The notes under the pieces are model-generated. The model ran no database searches, had not been told where the DNA came from, and saw only the letters and a list, made by a program, of their open reading frames with translations. A DNA stretch of 64,000 nt from Hippasteria phrygiana (Eukaryota > Echinodermata > Asteroidea > Valvatida > Goniasteridae): assembly GCA_037893225.1 (NCBI GenBank), contig JAZGUH010000103.1, positions 2,976,001-3,040,000 on the forward strand, read 5' to 3'. Positions 41,432 to 52,050 of this stretch are shown one piece after another (the first letter of the stretch is position 1; every line of letters starts with the position of its first letter). The position numbers and the translations under genes are program-made.

Positions 41432-43880
41432 CTAGCCAGAATGCCCTGGAGGGTTAGGGTTTTAATGTCAACAAAATTCATTTTTATATGTATGCTGTTT
41501 CAGGGTGTCATCTAGTACTTAACAAAATACTACATATATACATACAATTAGTGATCAGTTCTTGACGCAGAAATCATGTGCTTAGGATAGAACAATAAAA
41601 GTTTAAAATAATTGTGTATGTTGCAGAAATAAGTAAGTATTTTTTGTCTGCACCAAAAATCAAGAGAATTCAGTTAAGAATGTAGAAAATGGGAAAGGCA
41701 TATCGAGAGGACGAGAATAGCTGTGGCTGCAGGAGATAAAGTGGCATCATTTGTTTTTACCTACTTCAGTGTCAGCATTGCTGGTGCACTTCCCTTATAA
41801 GACAGGACAAATGGCAAGATACAATGTATTTATCATTTATTCCTACATTAAATCAGTAAATTAAACTGATGCACACATGTACATGTACAGGGTGAGTAAA
41901 TAAACATTTCCTTGTCTTTTACGAAATTGAAACGTATTACTTTTTGTCATCAGCCTTCATTTGCTCTGGGTATTGGCCACATTTAGTAAAACAAATCGAT
42001 TGCAATTCAGTCATGCATGAACAGGGCTTTCCATGTGACTACCCCAAAACACAATCAACATTCCCGCCCCTTACTACCAATGCAATGGCAACAATGGGCA
42101 TCTGGTCAATTACAGTTCAATAAAATGTAATTCTAATTCAAAAGAAAAAAGGATTCTGATTTTCATAGGACACCAGTATTACAAGCTGAGCATGATATTT
42201 CAAACATTAATATACATTTACCTGAACGGTCAAGCTGGAAGAACTGTTAGATGCACTCTGCCCGAGGACAATGTTTACAGACTACCACAGGTATAGTGTA
42301 AGTAGAACAGACCTTCTTCAACAAGGAGAGCTAAGGCACTGGCGATGACTTCCGCGCAGTCAACTACATGCCTGGGTGGCAGAAAATTTACCAGTCAATT
42401 TGTTTTATTAACTACATGTACAATAATTACAGATGATTTTTCATATATGGTTTCATGTGTGTTAATACACCCTATGAAAACAAATTGACCATCATCAATA
42501 CAAAATTGCCTATAGTGAATACAGGGCTTTTATGACTATACATTAATGTGCACTGATGCTCGTCGTAAATTCTGATATACATGTACAGTTTGACAAAGTC
42601 TGGCAGACTTAGTTTAAACAAGGATTGATTCTATACATGTAGCTGTGTTTAACTAACAATATTATGCCATGATAATACAAATACAATTCATTAACCCTAA
42701 CCCTTTTAAATCATACAAAATCCTCAAGGCAGTTTTGGAGTATTTTGAAGGGTTGAAGTGAAATGGCAAAAAGTCCTGGTTCATCTTGAAGGTCATCCAG
42801 TGTCATCCAGGGTCCTTATTCTGCAGAGCCATGATTAGCAGAATGGCTTGATCCAGGTTGTGCTCATCTTCAATGGTAGTGCATTAACAATATACTAGGA
42901 CTGGGACTGGAGTGGCATACATGTAGCTACAATCCATAATAATCCCTAGCTACTGGTTCTGAATTCCTTTTTCACACAATCCAGGTGGTTGTTATCAAGT
43001 CTGATGATAAGAACAAATGGAATAACTTAGTAGATGATGAATGTTTTGTCACATGAACTTCAACAAATAATGATTCATGACTTGTACAGAAAACCAGATG
43101 TTATAGATGTCAGGGTATTATGTTTTTATGGTATCGTTGAAATACATTACAAAATGTTGAACTGCAAAAGAAATACTAAAACAATTAGTACTCACCTGAC
43201 CTGTTTTAAGGATGTTCATACATTGTACTAAATTCATGTTATTAAGATCTGACGCTGGTAATTTTTTCAGACTCAACATTGTTCTGAAGAATTTTCAAGT
43301 TCAAGTCTGCTCAAGTTTTTAAGCTCAAGCCTCATGTTTTGGTCCCTTAGTTTAGTTTATTGTTTTCCATGGTCTTATTCCAGATTTTAGTTAAATTTTT
43401 CACTAAACTGTTTTGTTGCAAGTTTCTGTTTTGTTTTTTTCTGATTTAACTTGTAGAACCGGTACCATGCATACATAACATTTCATATGTACAGTCAAGG
43501 TTGTTTTTGTAACTTGTTTTAACTTTTGGTCTCCGTTTATTGTTTCAGAAACTGTTGATATCCAACTCGCATTTTAGTTCACAATATTTTAAGGCTACAA
43601 GCCCACTATTCAAAGCACAAGTTAAGTTTTAATTTAAGCTTCCAATTGTACTGATAATACATTTAAAAAATGAATGTACTGAACGTATACATAGTCAATA
43701 GGTGTGCCATTCTCTACAGTTGCATCACTAGAACACCGTTTGGTACCCCGTAATATATATATTGGGTACCGGTACTTCGTATAGTTCAAGAGAAATTTTG
43801 AGATTGCTAAAATGCATTTATGAAATATAGATGTGATGCTAAATATGATCTGGCTAATTGTATCAAATGCAAAGTACTTC
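41432..43880. other. AT-rich noncoding stretch with one possible exon
   Basis: Low-GC sequence with scattered ACATGTACATGTA motifs and no long open frame. Apart from the candidate PRKDC exon at 42313-42363, I see no gene. A coding-like minus-strand stretch at 42803-42883 has no acceptor and is not called. Confidence 0.6.
42313..42363 (-). CDS. Candidate further PRKDC exon (weak)
   Basis: On the minus strand GCATGTAG precedes the segment as a possible acceptor, and it reads VDCAEVIASALALLVEEG before a weak GTCTGT donor. The pattern of hydrophobic helix residues is reminiscent of the DNA-PKcs stretch after the region encoded by 46095-46177, roughly where the next exons should be. Reading past the donor runs into a stop near 42277, and the exon that should lie between this and 46095 was not found. 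The call rests on helix-like composition and position only. It could equally be chance or a degraded exon. Confidence 0.25.
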
Positions 43881-43901
43881 ACATTCTGCAAACAAAGTAT
43901 T
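43881..43901 (+). repeat. Target-site duplication, copy 1 (LINE insertion)
   Basis: A 21-bp sequence starting ACATTCTGCAAAC and ending AAAGTATT, identical base for base to 45535-45555. It marks the 3' (tail) side of the minus-strand LINE. Confidence 0.93.
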
Positions 43902-45534
43902 TTATTATTATTATTATAATTTATTTTACTCAACAATTCAAAATACATGTTGTATACAAAATTACATTTAAAATATTGAGCAATATATGTATACACAATC
44001 TCAACAACAAAAAATGTGGAGAAGGCAAAGCCGAGGAGGAAAACAAATTCCTATAACCAAAAGGTTCGACCTGCCCTAAAAAAACAATCTAAACAATTTA
44101 AACAATTATAATAAAAACAAAACAAAAACAAAAACAAAAACAAAAAAATACCCCCTCCCCTAAAAACATATAAATCAATAAAACATCAATAAAACATATA
44201 AACAGTGCACAAACAACACATAAACCAACAGATAAATAAATAAATAAATACAGAAAAACACAAACAACTACCGTAACCCACTCAGACAATCCCCCGCTTC
44301 AGTCAAGAAGAAAGTCTCTGGCCATATGCTTGAAACGCAAAACAGAATTTGAGAGGCGAACATCAGTCGATAAGGAGTTCCACAAAGCTGGGATACGGTG
44401 AAAAAATGAATACATCAGAGCGTTGCACCGGGCAAAAGGAATTGTTAAAGTGGGGTGATCTCTTCGCAAATTAAGTTGAAAAAAGTCTCAGTAGCTCCAG
44501 TAAGATTATAAAACAGTTTAAAACAGAAACAAAGGCTCAGTAGCTCTCTTCTCGACTGAAGCGAAGCAAGATTCAAGAGAGATAAGCGTTGTTGGTAAAT
44601 GAGATAATCAGGCGAGTCATGATTGTACGAATTTAAATTACAATAAAATCTGGTAAAATCCCTCTGAATCCGTTCTATACGGTCAATATTGCACATCAAA
44701 TGGGGATTCCAGACAAGACAAGCAGATTCCAATATGGGTCTACATAGTGCCAAGTACAACTTCATAGTAATAACTGAGGCTGAATGACCACTTAAACGCT
44801 TAATGGAACCAAGAACCTTGGACGCTTTTGTGCTAACAGCATCAATATGGCAATGCCATTTTAGATCTGACTGAATGAACACTCCCAAATATTTATACAA
44901 TTTGGTAACAGAAACATTAGATCCCAAAATATTATAACTATGCAAAAAAGGATTAGATCTCCTAGAAATGGGCAGCATAGCACATTTACATGGATTAAGA
45001 GACATGCCATTATTGTTGCTCCAAGAAATTACACTATCAAGCACCGACTGTAATGAGTTAGCATCCGAATAATTGGTGACAGGTCTAAATAACACAGTAT
45101 CATCTGCATACAAATACATGGAGGTTCCCGGAGATGCACAGTGCTGAAGGTCATTTGTAAAATGAATAAACAAAAGAGGCCCTAAAATAGATCCCTGAGG
45201 CACTCCTGAAGTAACTTCCACAGGAGATGATGTTTATCAACTAAAAACAACACTCTGCTGCCTGTGAGTAAGGACATTTTGAATCCAACCACCAATCCGA
45301 TTACGGATACCCATGTTATGCAATTTTTTTATCAATAAATTGTGAGGTACTTTATCAAAAGCCCTTGACCAGTCTAAAAAAATGCAATGAACATCAGGAG
45401 GATTCCTTTGATCAATAATGCCAGCCCATTCATGATAGATTTTGATTAAAAGTAAGTTACAGGAGTAACCAGGTCGAAAACCAAAATGCTTGGGAGACAA
45501 CAGAGAGTTAGAAATACAATATGAATAAATAAAT
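43902..45534 (-). mobile_element. 5'-truncated non-LTR retrotransposon (CR1/Jockey group)
   Basis: A 1633-bp insertion exactly bounded by perfect 21-bp direct repeats. In minus orientation it contains the 3' half of a reverse transcriptase, a 3' UTR of about 400 bp with low-complexity AACAAA and AAAT runs (44100-44250 on the plus strand), and a TAATAATAA tail directly against the target duplication. The microsatellite-like tail and the RT wording (FLDWSRAFDKVPH, TSGVPQGSILGPLLF, YADD, YLGV) fit CR1/Jockey-type LINEs. The 5' end is cut inside the RT fingers, as is usual for target-primed reverse transcription. It is dead as an autonomous element. It lies downstream of the last recognised PRKDC exon and may be within an intron. 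Confidence 0.93.
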
Positions 45535-45540
45535 ACATTC
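44299..45540 (-). pseudogene. LINE reverse transcriptase fragment (broken)
   Basis: Reading from 45540 downward: the RT fingers region with GFRPGYSC; LDWSRAFDKVPH, containing the first catalytic Asp; then two adjacent in-frame stops, TGA TAA, at 45234-45239; then the same frame continues with SGVPQGS, the YADD catalytic box, and the palm/thumb with KYLGVFI. A one-base frameshift in the T6 run (plus-strand A6 at 44479-44484) throws the frame out. The C-terminal part continues in another frame, with a PALWNSL-type motif typical of this LINE group, and stops at 44299. The two lesions and the missing N-terminal endonuclease make it nonfunctional. RNA-templated DNA synthesis was the ancestral role. 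Confidence 0.9.
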
Positions 45541-45555
45541 TGCAAACAAAGTATT
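45535..45555 (+). repeat. Target-site duplication, copy 2 (LINE insertion)
   Basis: Identical to 43881-43901; marks the truncated 5' end of the LINE. Confidence 0.93.
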
Positions 45556-46094
45556 ACTTTCTTAGAAACTCTTTACTCTACTGTACTCTATACAACAGTT
45601 CTATCACATTGTTGTATACAAACTTTTTTGTTCAAGCTTTTGTTTCTATGTTCAGTTAAAAATTTACATTTCATTCTTAAATTCAACATACAGATTAAAA
45701 ATTCAAGTCATTGTTGAACGCATTTAAATGTGCATACAGAGTGGAACATGCAGCCTACATGTACAAATTGACAAGTCCAATGGGCAGTTTTGATGAATTG
45801 GTCTACTTTCCTCACTTTATTCTGCATTTACTCTATATAGATATTGTCATTATATGTTTTCCAACTTTGTTTCACATTCCTTTAGGCGTCCCTGTACTCT
45901 GCATTTTATGTGTCAATTTTATCTACATGTATTTCGCGTTCCTTAAAAAGACAAGAAAAACTTAGATTCTTATACAAATTGCTTCATGATAACTACATTG
46001 TATAATAAGTAGGGATTACTAGGCCATGCCTAACCCATGGCTAGGCTGTGGGCTAACCCAAGGCTATGATCTAAACCATTAAAAACTGACTCAC
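45556..46094. other. Noncoding, probable PRKDC intron
   Basis: AT-rich sequence directly downstream (minus sense) of the exon at 46095-46177. A few tandem-like words (CCATGGCTAGGC, GGCTAACCCAAGGCTA) occur near 46020-46070. No gene seen. Confidence 0.5.
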
Positions 46095-46177
46095 TGAGGG
46101 TAGAGTTGTTCACTTCTCTGAATCATTTCTGTGAACATGAACTTGACGTCATCATCCTTCATGAACAATTTGCAGGG
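46095..46177 (-). CDS. PRKDC: PRKDC (DNA-PKcs) exon, PCK...IQR segment
   Basis: An 83-bp exon with acceptor TTTGTCCAG and donor CA|GTGAGT. It reads PCKLFMKDDDVKFM, then FTEMIQRSEQLYP, ending two bases into a codon. It continues the helix begun in the exon at 47103-47198 (phase 0 to phase 0). In human DNA-PKcs, as I recall it, the GYGLFAG stretch is likewise followed by PCK, then a DVDFM-like core and ELIQR. DNA-PKcs is the nuclear PI3K-like kinase that binds Ku on broken DNA ends in non-homologous end joining, and this part belongs to its N-terminal HEAT-repeat solenoid. The next exon should start with one base completing a Gln or His codon and was not confidently found before 41300. Confidence 0.87.
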
Positions 46178-47102
46178 CTGGACAAAGGGTAAATATACAC
46201 AGAGTGCAAGTAGTCAGCTTTCAGAATCTCTTTCCTACTTTCAAAAAATGTTTTTCCAGGTAGCTAAAGTTAGAGCAATAAAACAAAATAAACACCCAAT
46301 ACATAAATGACCTGACAGCACAAAATGAGAATAAAGTCACACTATGGCAATTTGTCACTGACAAGTCAATTTTGGGATTTTAACCACTGTATATTTGAAA
46401 AACATGATTCTATGATATCCCAAAGATTGGAAACTTAATCTCTTCACGCAATATTTTTTGGGGATGATTTATTTTTTAAACTCTGGTTTAGTGTGCACAG
46501 ATCACATATTTTGAGCTTAATTTTCTTAAAACAAGGGGGTCAAGACTTGGACAATTTCAAAAGGTTGTATCAGGGGCTAAGAACGAGATACCACAACACA
46601 CAGTATATCAAATTAAAGCTTTTAACCTGTACTTTCAGGAAATACATTAATCGTGATTTTCCAATGTTGCTACTTTATCCACATTTTGTGGGAAAAGGTC
46701 ACATATTCACTTTTTCTTAACACATCCAGAGAAAATGGTCTGCCTAGCACTGTCCCAGAGAAATTATCACCTTTATTTCCTAGAGATTAAAAGTGTAATG
46801 CCTAATCAACAATAACCAAGGACTAAGCACAGCAACTGTTAACCCTATACCCCAAAGGGTGCATGGAAAATCATATTAAAATTGGAGGATTTGGGATTGC
46901 TAGGATTGATTGACCACGTTTAAAGTGATGTCCATTAGGCGAGATTCAGCAGCCATGACCACACCCTTTTCAGACAATTCATACAGATTCAGATGGGTAT
47001 GAAGATTGGCTGACATTTAAGCAAATGTTAATTCATAACAGGCCACCCACCAATAGGAATGGCTAGGAAACTGTGTGGAGGAATTCATAAATGAAGACTA
47101 AC
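46178..47102 (-). other. PRKDC: PRKDC intron (925 bp)
   Basis: Lies between two phase-compatible exons, with GT donor GTTAGT at 47097-47102 and acceptor CAG at 46178-46180. It contains one copy of a dispersed repeat near 46485-46700. No other feature seen. Confidence 0.75.
46485..46700 (+). repeat. Dispersed repeat copy A
   Basis: Shares ordered blocks with 56148-56345: TTTGAGCTTMATTTTCTYAAA, then CAAATTAAAGCTTTTWACC, then a CTACTTT..CCACA segment. The identity looks like an old interspersed family. No ends or target duplications were defined. Confidence 0.65.
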
Positions 47103-47198
47103 TGCAGCAAAGTAGCCATATCCTCTGATGGCTGATGACAGGGCCCTTGTATCGCTCTGGGGGTTATCAATGATACCACGAAATCGCTTCACAAAAAA
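47103..47198 (-). CDS. PRKDC: PRKDC (DNA-PKcs) exon, AIRGYG segment
   Basis: A 96-bp exon, phase 0 at both ends, with acceptor ATTTTTTACAG and donor GCA|GTTAGT. It encodes 32 residues starting FFVKRFRGIIDNPQSD and ending AIRGYGYFAA. The SAIRGYGYFAA string is the most diagnostic part: human DNA-PKcs has the closely similar SIAIRGYGLFAG after an FYGII helix (recalled, not aligned by software). The residues form a HEAT-type helix pair of the N-terminal solenoid. All codons are open, with no sign of decay. It is separated from the previous exon by a 7.5-kb intron holding the palindrome-rich repeats and the tyrosine-recombinase retrotransposon. Confidence 0.92.
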
Positions 47199-48346
47199 CT
47201 GTAAAAAATGTACAGATATTATTATTGGTATAGTGTATTAAAATCGGAAATTCGGGAATGTTAGGGTTAAAGGTACACTATGTCATGGGTGCAACCACTT
47301 GGGCTACAAAAAAGGATTTGCCCTCAAAATTATTATTTTTGAAAACATCCTTAAAAGTACATACATTGCAGAATATCATGATATACACAACCTCTTGATA
47401 TTTTACAGCTTTGCTGACATTCTTGGAAAAAGGTCTTCAAATCATCAGAATGTTAAATAGTGGTTTGACACAGTCACTGGTTTAATGTTTGTTCATTCAA
47501 CTACAACAATGGCTTTGTTCAAACATGACTAAAACCTATTCATGAAATAAAATAATGTATGTGATGGACTCCTACCTACACATGTATTGAAATTAGCATC
47601 AGCGTCAACAAGATAGGCATCAAAACATCTCGTGCATGCAATTTGCGGAGTATAGTGCGCATCGTGATTTTTCTTTTTAAATAAACCAAGTTAAATGTTT
47701 GAATGAATTTGAATGAATAGTGCCAATTTTGACTGGCTGCACCTCCCTCTGGAAGTTGTCAATCTGTCTTTCAGCGTCAAATTGCTTGTTACAGTTAACT
47801 CAAAACAGCTCAAACATTCTTGTTAATGTTTGCTTGATACAAACTAAAATACAGTACAGCAGCATCACAACAATTATATTTAGAAATTTGAATATATTTC
47901 TAAATTGAGTTAGAGTAGAGAGCCAGCAATTGTTGCTCCGATGCGGACAAGGCCAGAGCACCCATAGCTTTGGCATTGTCAGCGGAGGGGGCTATTTCTT
48001 GTCTTGAGGCATGAGAGTTTAAAATTCATATTGGAAATTTTCTAAATGCCACATCATCACATGTGCTGACTGGTCGAGCGTGGCGGCACAGTAGCTTCAT
48101 TGTAGTGAATGCAGCAGAACTGTTAGGTTGCCGGGGATTTACTATGGGAGATACATTTAACAAAAGACTCTGTATTGGAAATACTGCTGTGTTGGTAGCT
48201 GGCACAAGCCATTGGAACGGGAGGCCTGGATTCGAATCCTCTATAAACCTGTTTATATCTCTCCTGTTTTTGGCTTTTCCGATTTTTCGGAAAAGCCTTT
48301 GTTTTTGTTCTGATTTTTGTTTGCTTCTTCTTGTTCTATCAAAAAT
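47199..48346. other. PRKDC intron part without called gene
   Basis: Intronic sequence. At 48270-48297 there is a perfect hairpin GGCTTTTCCGA-TTTT-TCGGAAAAGCC at the head of the palindrome-rich repeat region. A B-box-like GGATTCGAATCC near 48230 hints at an old tRNA-derived repeat, but no A box could be fixed. Confidence 0.45.
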
Positions 48347-49960
48347 GCCGTAGACAATGCACGTGTTTCATTCCACCCCTCACTTTTTCCCCTAAACAGA
48401 CTCCATCTTAATGAAAGTTTGCATAGACTGGGACCCTGTACTGAACTCGTGCATATTACTCTGACGTCATGATGACGTCATCACGTGTCAGGTGACGTCA
48501 TCTTAAAGGTGCGTTTTTGAAGGGCCCATATCTAGAGAACTGTATGTCGGATTGAGCTCAAACTTGGTTTGTTGGTAGATCGGCTTGTGTTATAGATGAA
48601 AATTGATGTGACATCACGATGACGTCATCAAATTATTTTATAGCAATTATTCAATTGTTGAACCCCTAGGCCATATCTCGACAACAGAACATGCTAATTT
48701 CGAAATTCTTTTTGTAATAGGTTTATTAAATCACACATACTTACATAGAAATGTGAAAAATGTGTGACGTCATGATGACGTCATAAAAAATGTTCTTTTT
48801 TGAAACACATATAAGGGTATAGGTCCGATCGTCACGAAAATTGGTGGGTAGGCAGATATTGTCATCAGCATGCAAAATCAGAAGTGACGTCATGATGACG
48901 TCATTGGCTTATTTTCTATGAGTTTTTAAATGTTTCAAATTGCCATAGACAATGCACATGTTTCATTTCGGACGTCACTTTGGCCATTAAACAGACTTTT
49001 ATGTGAATGAAAGTTTGCATAGACTGTGTGAGACCCTGTACTGAACTCGTGCATATTTCTCTGACGTCATGATGACGTCATCACGTGTCACGTGATGTCA
49101 TCTTAAAGGTGCGTTTTTGAAGGGCCTACATCTAGAGAACCGTAGGTCCGATTAAGCTCAAAATTGGTTTAGTGGTAGACCGGCTTGTTATAGACAAAAA
49201 TTGATGTGACGTCATGATGACGTCATCATACGATTTTATAGCAATTTTTAAATATGTGAGTCCTTTAGCCATATCTCGACAACAGAACATGCTAATTTCG
49301 AAATTCCTTTTGCAATAGGTTTATTAGATCATACATGCTTACATATAAATTTGAAAAATGTAACGTCATGATGACGTTTTCAAAAATCCATTTTTTTTTT
49401 ATTTGTATATCAGGGTAGGTCCGATCGTCACGAAAATTTGTGAGAGGCAGATATTGTCAAAAGCATGCAAATTCAAAAGTGACGTCAAGATGATGTCATC
49501 AGCTGACTTTAATATGAATTTTTAAATGTTTAACCTTTCATTATACTCTCCAAATTTTCCATTATCATTGATCAGATTGACTTCAATCTTAACACAGGCC
49601 AAGACCACATCGCAAATGTTTGCTTTCACAATTATCGTCGTGATGATGTCATCATGGGTCATGTGACGTCATTTTAAAGGCGCACACTTAAGGGTCCTAT
49701 ATCTTGAGAACTCATGTACATCCAATTGAATTCCATATTCTTTTTGTAACAGGTTTGTTAGCTCATACATTCTTACATATAAATGTGAATAATGTCTGAC
49801 GCCATGATGACGTCATAAAAATGCGGTTTTTTTAAACGTGCAAAAGACAAAATCCAATTGTGACAAAACTTTGCACGTGTGTTAAATGTCAGCTGGGAAT
49901 GCAAAATATAAAATGACGTCGTGATGACGTGATCACCTGATTTTATATGTTATAAATATA
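48347..49960. repeat. ~595-bp tandem repeat rich in TGACGTCA palindromes, ~3 copies
   Basis: Copy 1 starts with GCCGTAGACAATGCAC at 48347 and copy 2 with GCCATAGACAATGCAC at 48942. They share the order AAAGTTTGCATAGACTG, CCCTGTACTGAACTCGTGC, then TCTTAAAGGTGCGTTTTTGA, then a TAGAGAAC..TCCGATT segment, then GACAACAGAACATGC. A third, diverged copy runs from about 49545 to 49960. About 15 exact TGACGTCA octamers are present, mostly as pairs TGACGTCATGATGACGTCA, and further sites have one change. TGACGTCA is the consensus CRE bound by CREB/ATF bZIP factors. Whether these act as regulatory sites or are just a repeat family is not shown. The region lies in the 7.5-kb PRKDC intron. Confidence 0.85.
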
Positions 49961-50060
49961 TTCTTTTATATCAGTATTTAGCAGATATTTCCCAGAAAAG
50001 CCTGTTCGTCTCTGATACACAGACAACACATCTAGTTTAGTTTTTAAGCTGTGTTATTAG

Positions 50061-50249
50061 GATGCCAAATGTGGCAGGGACCAGCGGACGGGGGCGCGTT
50101 GTCGTAGACGGAGTCAGGGGAACCGGTCGGTTGGGGGAAGAGGACGTAGTGCGAGTCAGCATCATGAAGTCGAGGAGCAACAATTCAAGGAGGTGAACCG
50201 GGGACGCGGTGCCGGTTGTTCATCCAGAGGGGCCAGAGCCTGTGCATAA
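50061..50249 (+). CDS. Possible RG-rich terminal exon, unknown protein
   Basis: After an acceptor-like TGTGTTATTAG there is a 60-codon open stretch to TAA at 50247-50249. It reads Arg/Gly/Gln-rich text: CGRDQRTGARCRRRSQGNRS, then VGGRGRSASQHHEVEEQQFK, then NRGRGAGCSSRGARA. The base composition jumps to GC-rich compared with the AT-rich flanks. RG-rich tails occur in RNA-binding proteins and in retroelement gag-like proteins. It is in the opposite sense to PRKDC and lies about 800 bp upstream of the retrotransposon, so it may be part of that element's 5' region. No upstream exon or start was identified, and no function is assigned. Confidence 0.3.
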   Translation, partial: DAKCGRDQRTGARCRRRSQGNRSVGGRGRSASQHHEVEEQQFKEVNRGRGAGCSSRGARACA

Positions 50250-51051
50250 ACACCACCGCAGGGCATAATTTTGACAAGAAAATTTGCGTATGTATACGTA
50301 GCAGTTAATATGCAATATCAATTTTGCATATTAATTTGCATAGCAGTTTGCTATACATGCGTAGCAGTTTTGTCCGAAGTTGCACCTGTGCTTAATAAGA
50401 AACAACATTTTGTCTCACAGCCGTTTGGTATACAGCTTTAAAGAGAGGGCGCTGTCCGCCGTATGACTAGCCTTTAGTCAAAGCGCTCGTGGCAATTCTG
50501 GTTGATCACATGCATTATTATATAGAAAGGAAGCAACATTTCTTCAGCAATTGTTTTTATTTTAGGGCTTTAAAATGGTGTTTGTTGATTTGTTTTTCTT
50601 CTAACTGGTGTGAAGTTCTTGAGTTTTTTTCAGCGTAAATAAGTTAGAATTATTCGTGTAATTCACAGCGTCCTCTGTTGGTAAGGTCCATTTTGCAGTA
50701 CCCGGTTGAAGCATGCTCATGCTCACTCTCGCTCAAGTGCAAACCCATCGCGCATGCATGGAAACAATACGGTGACGCAATCCAGGAAAATTGGGCCAAG
50801 GTTGCTGCATGTAGCAGGCTTTTTAAAAGAGGTTTGGATTCTCGTTGTTGGCTGTGTATGTAATTTTAAACCCTCAACGTAGCCTTTCAAACACGCAGCA
50901 TCAGGTTACTGCTAATATCGTACCGGTAATTGCAGGCATCAGTTTCCCACTTTAGGGCAGAAGTTGCAAGCCGAAACTGCACACTTTTTAACAGAACATT
51001 CTTGTTGTTTTTGGCTACATTTTAAGATCCGACTACTTCATTAAAGCAAGT
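50250..51051. other. Noncoding stretch upstream of the YR retrotransposon
   Basis: Contains alternating AT-rich text with repeated TATGCAATAT/TTTGCATA words near 50310-50350 and short open frames that look random. It could include the left end of the tyrosine-recombinase element, but no split or inverted terminal repeat was identified. Confidence 0.4.
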
Positions 51052-52050
51052 TTGATGTATTGCAGTTTGATGCGATCCATTTTGGAAAATGCATCGCAAA
51101 TGCGTCGCAAACTGCGATGCGATACCAGGAAAAATTACACCCTGGACCGGCAGGTCCTAGACGCTCCAGGACCATCCCAGTCACAAGGTGATATGCAATG
51201 CCCCCCAAACACCATACATGTATTTAATATGCCCAATGTTGATGTTGCCGCTGGAGTAATGGCCCCAAGTCCTTTTCGGGTAGAAATTGAAGTGCCAGCG
51301 GGGGAAAGTGCTAGTGGTATAAATGACCCCCTAGCGTGACAGCTGGTTACGGCAAGTTTCGAGCGCCGCTAGGTAAATTTGTGCCGCTAGCAAGAAAAGA
51401 AAAAATATGGAGAGGGGATTTTGTTTAGAAGTTCTTTAATGGTGGTAAGGGAACCAAAACATGAGGAAACACCACTGTCGTTTTGCCAAGTGGGAAGTCA
51501 AGTGTGTTTTAAACCTAAGCCACCACGTTCCAAGCCAATCATAGAAATAGATAAATGGACAAGTGCATTTTTGGTATTTATGTCCATATATTTGGAGCGA
51601 CACCCCAAAAGGGCAATTGAGTTAATTAAATATGCTGACCTCATTCTCAAATTTTCAAGCAACTTTGGGGGTCGGGGTTGGTTAAATTGTGACCAGGATT
51701 TTCGTCTCGGTCAATCCTTGCAGCCGTCATGGTCATGGGCAATCTCCGATTCTGATTTGTTTTTAGAGAAGTTAGCCATGCCTGTCTATGCACATGGGCC
51801 TAATTCCTTTCGAGGTCAATACACAAGTGAAGCAATAGCTGGTCAGTCCTTTCCAGGCGGGGCACGATGCACCTTTTACTGTTTTGACAACAACAAACGC
51901 AAACCCTGCAAGTATACTCACTCATGCTCCTATTGTTCCAAACCTGGACACAGTAGGTTCAACTGCTTCATCAGGGTTAATAGTCCCGAACAAACAAACA
52001 AACTCCTCCTTACCAAGGGCACAAGGGCAAAACCAGACCAAGGCCAATGA
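51052..52050 (+). pseudogene. gag-like ORF of the YR retrotransposon (broken)
   Basis: Three frames join into one gag-like protein. The 51052-51339 frame is Pro/Ala-rich. The stretch 51336-51430 reads GKFVPLARKEKIWRGDFV, a wording typical of DIRS-type gag. From 51421 comes KWTSAFLVFMSIYLERHPKR, GWLNCDQDFRLGQSLQPSW, then a cysteine-rich box CTFYCFDNN..CKYTHSCSYC..PGHSRFNCF near residues 155-180. That Cys/His box is the probable RNA/DNA-binding knuckle. Frameshifts at about 51337 and 51425 break the ORF. Family assignment is from motif memory. Confidence 0.72.

Noticed and set aside
42690..42710. Telomere-like CCCTAACCC, and TTAGGG near 41455
   Set aside because: Only two partial units each; chance level in this AT-rich sequence.
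42803..42883. Minus-strand coding-like text reading TIEDEHNLDQAILLIMALQN
   Set aside because: Bounded by stops on both sides with no splice acceptor or donor, and not matched to PRKDC.
43034..43231. 65-codon plus-strand open frame
   Set aside because: AT-rich, random-looking composition with no motif, splice signal or homolog recognised.
44098..44289. Minus-strand hydrophobic 63-residue frame rich in F, C and V
   Set aside because: It is translation of the low-complexity AACAAA/AAAT 3' UTR of the LINE.
48063..48353. 96-codon plus-strand frame and a tRNA B-box-like GGATTCGAATCC near 48230
   Set aside because: The frame ends inside the hairpin and T-rich tract, and no A box could be placed with confidence, so neither a gene nor a SINE is called.
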